From positions 1 to 25,866 of the forward strand of contig JAAVHY010000048.1 of assembly GCA_014799485.1 (NCBI GenBank): a stretch of DNA of 25,866 nucleotides, in the 5' to 3' direction. The DNA is from Clostridiales bacterium (GTDB lineage Bacteria > Bacillota_A > Clostridia > Oscillospirales > Oscillospiraceae). This document shows positions 21,728 to 25,866 of the stretch, in pieces. Both the position numbers and the translations under genes were made by a program. The notes below the pieces were generated by a model, which saw nothing but the letters and a program-made list of their open reading frames with translations, did no database searches and was not told the origin of the DNA. Within the stretch, counting starts at the first letter, position 1, and each line of letters begins with the position of its first letter.

Positions 21728-21867
21728 GGAAGTGGAGCAGTATCTCCTGGGGCGCTATGGGCAGGATGTTTGACAGAGGGCACCTGTCTCTGATTACGGC
21801 GTAGTAGTTTTTTCCTTGTCTGTCTCTGCGAGAGTGCGGATCTTCAGGAGGGATCACAACGGCTGAA

Positions 21868-22080
21868 ATGAGCAGAGAAGAATTGCTGCGGGCGGAGGCC
21901 ATCGGCAGCGGACAGGGGTGGGTAGCACCTCTGTCCCAGGAGAACAAGGAATATTTTTCCTATCTACGGACAGTGTTTAAGCGGTATAACATCGTTCCTT
22001 CTAAAGCTACTCGGCTGGAGTACGATTTCGTGCTTCGGGTGGCGGAGAGTGAATTTTACCTCCAGCAGGCAAACGCATAG
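21868..22080 (+). CDS. Small hypothetical protein (70 aa)
   Basis: Short frame beginning MSREELLRAEAIGSGQGW and ending FYLQQANA. It is hydrophilic with no signal or membrane segment. An AGGAGGG lies 15-20 bases before the ATG, further than usual, so expression is uncertain. It sits between the MNT-HEPN pair and the decayed IS110 copy. I do not recognise a family; it could be the remnant of a longer gene cut by the insertion. Confidence 0.4.
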   Translation: MSREELLRAEAIGSGQGWVAPLSQENKEYFSYLRTVFKRYNIVPSKATRLEYDFVLRVAESEFYLQQANA

Positions 22081-22124
22081 AACCCGGCCCACGCAGGGAT
22101 TGCTCCCTCTGAGGAGAGTTCTTC

Positions 22125-22547
22125 TTTGTAGACCACACTGCCGGTCCAGCATTTTCAGTTGGTAACGAATCGTGTCCATGGGAGTATGTTCCCGCAGTTC
22201 CGCTCATCTGTCAAGCCCGAATTTCGCAATTTTCTTGGCGTCGGCCTTGTCGGTTTTCACATGGCGCAGGGTGTTCCCAGTTCCGTAGTCCTTAATGAGC
22301 TTCGGGTTCACCGCGCTGACGTAGATCCCCTCGTCATGAAGGTACTGGGCGATCTGCTCGTAGTACCGCCCGGTGTGCTCCATCACTACCCGCATTTCAC
22401 CGTCCAGGCTTTTCAAGTAGTCTACCAGCTGCTTGAGTTCACTGCCGGTGTGGCGCACTTCAAAGGGTTTTGCCACCACCTCGTTAAAGGGGCGAAAACT
22501 ACCACCATGCTCTTGCCTTTGGAAACATCGATCCCTGCTGCGTTCAC
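22125..22547 (-). pseudogene. Decayed IS110-family transposase (N-terminal DEDD part)
   Basis: Read from GTG 22547: NAAGIDVSKGKSMVVVF, then a one-base frameshift at about 22495-22500, then RPFNEVVAKPFEVRHTG...VVMEHTGRYYEQIAQYL...VSAVNPKLIKDY...VKTDKADAKKIAKFGLDR. These are the RuvC-like DEDD motifs of IS110 transposases (GIDVSK, E-TG-Y, VNP, KTDKxDA). An in-frame stop follows at 22204-22206, after which homology resumes (AELREHTPMDTIRYQL, LKMLDRQ) and ends near 22125. The catalytic Tnp_20 half is missing. With a frameshift, a stop and a truncation, the element cannot transpose on its own. Confidence 0.85.
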
Positions 22548-22825
22548 TGTGCAACACTCCCATCGTAGATTTGATTGGCGTCCAGCCCTTCCATCATTGC
22601 CGATTCTATCTATTTGATGACACGGACGCGCCGGGCCGGAGCGGTGCTGCCCCAGCAGGACGGCTCTACCTGCATAAATCGAACGCTGTGAATGAGAGGT
22701 TGGCTGACAGACTACAAAGCGGGCGTGCCAACCCAAGACACTGGTCGTCAGGCCAATACGCCCCCATTCTAACAGCTTTGACAACGATGCGGTTCAAGAC
22801 ACGGCTGGCTGCCGTGCCTTGAACT
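22548..22825 (-). mobile_element. IS110 left-end non-coding region (remnant)
   Basis: DNA upstream of the decayed transposase with no gene of its own. IS110 elements carry a long non-coding end before the transposase that encodes the bridge RNA, and the size and position here fit. Near its outer edge is a stem, TTCAAGACACGGC (22793-22805) with GCCGTGCCTTGAA (22811-22823), one non-standard pair, loop of five. The exact boundary is not visible because IS110 ends lack classic terminal repeats. Confidence 0.45.
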
Positions 22826-23028
22826 ATAAATCTATTGTAATAGGCAGTGGGAAGGATCTTCTGCCGGAACGCGACAATGCGCCGCATGACCTCGGCCTCA
22901 TCCTCCCGTACCAGCAAAAATTCGCCGTTCATCATTGTGATTTTGGTTTCCGGGATGAACTCGATGAATTGGATCTGTTCTTCATTCAGCACGAAGTGCT
23001 GACGGCTCAATTTCGTTAGTTCTATCAT
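22666..23028 (-). CDS. FlbD-family protein with tail read from IS110 DNA
   Basis: 120-aa frame. ATG 23028 follows AGAGGAGG. The first ~62 residues (MIELTKLSRQHFVLNEEQ..., ETKITMMNGEFLLVRED, VMRRIVAFRQKIL) match FlbD, a small protein usually found in flagellar operons with length near 60-80 aa. From about residue 68 the frame runs through the IS110-side hairpin and non-coding end (QGTAASRVLNRIV...), so the last ~50 residues are probably foreign. No flagellar gene is nearby; the gene is divergent from ArsR and has a consensus promoter. Whether the product is stable is unknown. Confidence 0.65.
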   Translation of the reverse strand: MIELTKLSRQHFVLNEEQIQFIEFIPETKITMMNGEFLLVREDEAEVMRRIVAFRQKILPTAYYNRFIVQGTAASRVLNRIVVKAVRMGAYWPDDQCLGLARPLCSLSANLSFTAFDLCR

Positions 23029-23089
23029 ACGATTTCCTCCTCTATTGAATTGTTGCGTACTTGCATGTTTTAGCAACTCTATATGCGCT

Positions 23090-23118
23090 ATTATATTCAC
23101 ACTCCTCCATCCTGTCAA
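23090..23118 (-). promoter_or_regulatory. Consensus promoter of the FlbD-like gene
   Basis: Minus strand: TTGACA (23113-23118), 17 bases, TATAAT (23090-23095), both perfect matches. It is back to back with the ArsR promoter. Confidence 0.8.
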
Positions 23119-23141
23119 TAGGATTTCAAAAAATAATTGCA

Positions 23142-23170
23142 TTGACACGCAACTCTACAAGTGCTATAAT
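23142..23170 (+). promoter_or_regulatory. Consensus promoter of the ArsR gene
   Basis: TTGACA (23142-23147), 17 bases, TATAAT (23165-23170), both perfect, about 32 bases before ATG 23202. Confidence 0.85.
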
Positions 23171-23201
23171 AAAACGCGAACACATTTGAGGAGGTACAAC
23201 G

Positions 23202-23567
23202 ATGGCCTACAAAAATCCGTGGGACGCCTATACCGAGATCTTAAAAGCGTTGTCTGACCAGACCCGTCTTAAGATCATTTGGCTATTGTGTAATATTGAT
23301 TCCAAGATATGCTCTTCCGAAATCGCCGAGGTGCTGGACGAAACCCCGTACAACATTTCCCGCCATATCAAAGTCCTGCGGCAAGCCAGTCTGATTTACG
23401 AGAAAAAGGAGGGCACCAGGGTCTATTATTACTTCGATCTTGTGGATACGGCCTTTGAAAAGGCAGTGCATGATATGGTCATGCAGATCCCTTCGGATCT
23501 AATGAAAGAGGAGATCATGCGCTGCCGGCACTGTTTGGAGGAACGGGCCGTCAAAAAAGTGATATAA
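23202..23567 (+). CDS. ArsR/SmtB-family metalloregulator
   Basis: 121-aa winged-helix repressor. ATG 23202 follows GAGGAGG. The ArsR fold is clear: EILKALSDQTRLKIIWLL, then SEIAEVLDETPYNISRHIKVLRQASLI as recognition HTH and KKEGTRVYYYF as wing. A C-terminal CRHC pair plus Cys in LLCNIDSKIC could bind thiophilic metal. The gene is followed by a strong terminator, then a metal P1B-ATPase with its own promoter, so it probably represses that transporter and itself until metal appears. The inducing metal is not determined by the sequence. Confidence 0.9.
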   Translation: MAYKNPWDAYTEILKALSDQTRLKIIWLLCNIDSKICSSEIAEVLDETPYNISRHIKVLRQASLIYEKKEGTRVYYYFDLVDTAFEKAVHDMVMQIPSDLMKEEIMRCRHCLEERAVKKVI

Positions 23568-23572
23568 AAGCT

Positions 23573-23609
23573 GGAAAGCGGGAGTGTTTCACGAACACTC
23601 CCGCTTTCC
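23573..23609. terminator. Strong stem-loop after ArsR
   Basis: GGAAAGCGGGAGTGTT (23573-23588) and AACACTCCCGCTTTCC (23594-23609) make a perfect 16-bp stem with a five-base loop, six bases after the ArsR stop codon. Confidence 0.85.
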
Positions 23610-23669
23610 TATGTCCTTCCTTGTGCGCTTGCCTGCGTTCTATCTTTGGATGGGACTGCAAATTTCCTC

Positions 23670-23698
23670 TTGACAGAAGTTAGGTATATGCGTATAAT
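23670..23698 (+). promoter_or_regulatory. Consensus promoter of the P1B-ATPase gene
   Basis: TTGACA (23670-23675), 17 bases, TATAAT (23693-23698). Downstream an inverted repeat ATTGC (23711-23715)/GCAAT (23724-23728) lies before the gene, and AGTACGCAA (23719-23727) recurs inverted at 23053-23061 near the ArsR region, a possible operator. Confidence 0.8.
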
Positions 23699-23770
23699 CA
23701 CGATTGTGTAATTGCAATAGTACGCAATATTGTAATTATGAGCAAAAGTGACGCGAGGAGCCGCGGGAAG

Positions 23771-25351
23771 ATGAATGATACCAGTTTATCCTGGCCAGAC
23801 ATTTTGCTTGAAGCACTGAAGCAATCCGGGGCCTGTGGCGCGGACCTGCTCCAGTCTGTCAATACGGATGTCCAGTATGACCACATCAGCAAGCGGCAGG
23901 AGTTCCTCATTTTTGCGCTGGTTCCAACCTGCGTCCTGATGCTGATCATTGTGAGCTGGCTTCTTGGCGGGCAAGGCAGGACACAGGCGGAAATCGCGCA
24001 GTCCGTGGCGCTGCTGGCCGTCTTCCTGGGTGGAGGCAACCGCTTCATTCGGGGCATTCAAGACCTGTTCCTGCGCCGCTGTGTTACGGTGGATGTGTTC
24101 GTCAGTGTGGCGCTGGCCGCTGCCATGGCAATCGGGGAATTCCTCTCTGCCGCTATCGTTATTTTCATCATGGCGGTTTCTGGGGCCGTCGAAGGGTACA
24201 CCATGGACAAAAGCACCCGGAGTATCCAGCGCTTTCTCGGCCTTGCTCCCCAAACGGCCACCCTGCTGGTGGATGGCCGTGAACAAGTGATTGAAATTGA
24301 GGCAATCGGCGTTGGCGATCAAATCGTGGTCACACCCGGAAGCCGCATCCCTGCTGACGGCATCGTTGCAGATGGATTTGCGGATGTCAACGAATCGGTC
24401 ATCACCGGTGAGGCCCTGCCCGTGGCAAAACAGACCGGCTCCCAGGTTTTTGCCGGGACGCTGAACGAATCCGGCAGGCTGGTGATTCGGGTCACGAAGG
24501 AGGTCAATGACACCGTTTTCGCCCAGATCGCTCAGATGGTCAACGCCTCTCAGTCCAATCAGGCGCCGATTCAGAGAACTGTAGACCGCTTTACCACCTG
24601 GTACCTGCCCATCATTCTTGCCGCCGCGATCATCGGCTACCTGATTACCCGTGATATGCAGTCCGCCGTTTCCATCCTGCTGGTGGCGGCTCCTTGTGCG
24701 CTGGCCATCGGAACACCCACCGCCGTTTCCGCGGCCATGGCCAACATGACCAGAAAAGGCGTCTTTATCAAAGGCGGAGCTTACTTTGAAGCCGCAGGGG
24801 AATTGGATGTTCTGATGCTGGACAAAACAGGGACTTTGACCACCGGTGTTCCAACGGTATCCGAGATTTGGACTGTGAACGGGGCGCGGACAGACGAGGT
24901 GCTGTATTGGGCAGCTTCTGTGGAGCGCGACTCCTCTCATCCCTTTGCCAGAGCGCTGAAGCGAGAGGCAGAGCAGAAAAAAGTCGCGCTGGGAAAAGTG
25001 TCCGATTTTGTTTCCATCACCGGGTCAGGCGTTCGGGCTGCCGTTGATGGGGCGGCTGTCGCGGTAGGCAGGCCGGAGTATATCAAAGGGCTATGCTCCA
25101 ATTCGTCTGACATGATGGAGTTTGCGGAGGATGAACGCTCTATTGTGGCGGTTTCGGTGGATGGCCGCCTGTGCGGCATCGTTCAGTTTGAGGACCAGCT
25201 CCGCACAAATGCAAAGCAGAGCGCCGGAGCCATTCTCTTTAATTTCTGCCATTCGATGGTCTATGTGACCATCGGCCTGTTCATGTATTTCAGTGCCGAG
25301 AAGAAGGGCTTAAAGCAGATCGAAGCAAAAAACACTGGCGGCGGGGGGTGA
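23771..25351 (+). pseudogene. Heavy-metal P1B-type ATPase lacking the end of its P-domain
   Basis: 526-aa product from ATG 23771 (AGGAG upstream; the ATG at 23738 has no ribosome site). It has no N-terminal HMA domain. Present are hydrophobic segments (~residues 35-55, 75-90, 105-140), A-domain TGEALP (212-217), transmembrane metal site APCALAIGTP (~307-316), phosphorylation loop DKTGTLT with Asp351, and the SSHPFA motif (His390). After FEDQLRTNAKQS the family's MxTGDN and GDGxND hinge motifs and the last two helices are missing; the frame instead runs into FNFCHSMVYVTIGLFMYFS and a Gly-rich end that look unrelated. Full-length relatives are ~620-700 aa. An internal deletion with in-frame fusion is inferred; pumping is unlikely. 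Confidence 0.8.
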
Positions 25352-25355
25352 AAAA

Positions 25356-25436
25356 ATGAATCCAAGTATGTTCATTGCAATCGGGTTAGTCATGCTATGC
25401 GCGCTTTTGACGGGCGGCAGCAAAAGGCGGAAATGA
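25356..25436 (+). CDS. Tiny single-span membrane peptide (26 aa)
   Basis: ATG 25356 follows GGCGGGGGGTG and comes four bases after the ATPase stop. The peptide is NPSMFIAIGLVMLCALL, one hydrophobic span, followed by a basic end (GGSKRRK). It may belong with the foreign tail fused to the ATPase, as part of the operon that supplied that DNA. No family recognised. Confidence 0.4.
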   Translation: MNPSMFIAIGLVMLCALLTGGSKRRK

Positions 25437-25460
25437 GTGCTTGATGATACTCGAAGCTAT

Positions 25461-25724
25461 TTAGAAATAGAGCCTAACGCTCCGCAGAAAACCGTTTGCC
25501 AGGGCCCACGCCATCCCTTCCCTTGCCCAAGGGGATACCTGCCCCCTGTTCTCTAATCCGTCCAATATGGACAGGTCAGCAGAGGGAGAACCAAAAAAGC
25601 GGTAGATCATCGCCATAGCCTGTTCCACCGTCATGTCGTCCTCCGGGCCGAACCGTCCATCGCCATAGCCGTTGACGTATCTGTTTTGCTGCGCCCAGGC
25701 GATGGCCTTCACTCTATGAGATGC
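25461..25724 (-). pseudogene. Fragment of an SLH-domain protein
   Basis: The frame reads AIAWAQQNRYVNGYGDGRF, GPEDDMTVEQAMAMIYRFF and, in a second unit, SPWAREGMAWALANGFL before stopping at 25461. This is one SLH unit without its usual start plus a truncated second one. GTG 25712 has no ribosome site and the frame continues a few SLH-like residues upstream (ASHRV), so it is the interior of a broken gene. Its coding style is like that of SLH genes elsewhere in the window. Confidence 0.65.
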
Positions 25725-25866
25725 GGCGGGAGGTATATTTTGTTGGGAGTTTGTCGGAAAATTTGAAAAAGAGGATCAAGGCAAGAACCACCGCCAGAAA
25801 GAGCCCCGCGCTGATTGGAAGCCAGGGGGACATGACCTGCGGTTCCGGAACGGACGCTATCCCTAC
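25714..25866 (-). CDS. C-terminal end of a membrane protein (5' end outside window)
   Basis: The minus-strand frame open from the right edge ends at 25714-25716. The 50 visible residues include SPWLPISAGLFLAVVLAL and ILFFKFSD, one transmembrane helix near the C-terminus preceded by a Pro-containing stretch, then a basic tail (KYTSRR). Possibly a surface protein with a C-terminal anchor. The end overlaps the SLH fragment, so it may itself be a fusion at a deletion junction. Confidence 0.45.
   Translation of the reverse strand, partial: VGIASVPEPQVMSPWLPISAGLFLAVVLALILFFKFSDKLPTKYTSRRIS

Larger units (their letters stand above)
23073..23171. promoter_or_regulatory. Pair of 23-bp direct repeats over the two -10 boxes (operator candidates)
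   Basis: Copies at 23073-23095 and 23149-23171 both begin GCAACTCTA and end GCTAT-N-ATA, 19 of 23 bases identical, 76 bases apart. One covers the -10 of the FlbD promoter and the other the -10 of the ArsR promoter, as expected for an autoregulated repressor controlling both directions. Confidence 0.6.

Noticed and set aside
22666..23028. Part of a flagellar operon
   Set aside because: Only a FlbD-like gene is present; no motA, motB, fli or flg genes occur nearby.
23786..24940. Long minus-strand frame (384 aa) opposite the P1B-ATPase
   Set aside because: It mirrors a strongly conserved coding sequence with ATPase motifs and has no coherent domain; typical antisense artefact of GC-rich DNA.

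Overview
The window looks like chromosomal DNA of a Gram-positive anaerobic clostridium, plausibly a gut Oscillospiraceae/Eubacteriales member (inference). The reasons are strong AGGAGG-type ribosome sites with frequent GTG and TTG starts, TTGACA-17-TATAAT promoters, several SLH-domain surface proteins, a CD1871A-type CXXC peptide and mobilisation genes of a kind common in Firmicutes. No rRNA, tRNA or CRISPR array was seen.

Positions 1-5240 are the edge of a mobilisable or integrative element. On the minus strand lie an excisionase-like HTH protein, two paralogous winged-helix proteins joined by 4-nt overlaps, a repeat-rich gap that is an oriT candidate, a relaxosome accessory protein, and a MobP-like relaxase with a Sel1 tail that runs off the left end. 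Divergent from them is a 497-aa DUF6076-like protein with a Cys cluster. The two units share overlapping back-to-back promoters with an inverted repeat across the -35 region. Strong hairpins close the block.

Positions 5250-19830 are a cell-surface and secretome island: an SLH protein; a protein with copper-amine-oxidase-like N-terminal repeats; two paralogous SLH-transglutaminase proteins; an SLH-thioredoxin (TlpA-like) fusion translationally linked to a 47-aa CXXC membrane peptide and a NapH-like polyferredoxin; an AT-richer pair (WG-repeat lipoprotein and zinc-ribbon/BspA-type LRR protein); and a CHAP amidase with seven FnIII-like repeats. The thioredoxin operon is the best candidate for an unusual system: a membrane redox module that could feed electrons to a wall-anchored thiol-disulfide enzyme.

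Positions 19830-25866 are accessory DNA: a serine recombinase with nearby inverted motifs, a MNT/HEPN pair whose HEPN tail looks frameshifted, a decayed IS110 transposase inserted next to a FlbD-like gene, an ArsR regulator divergent from FlbD with paired repeats over both -10 boxes, and a metal P1B-ATPase that has lost the end of its P-domain. The right edge holds broken fragments, one of them an SLH domain. The region appears to have undergone repeated insertion and deletion.
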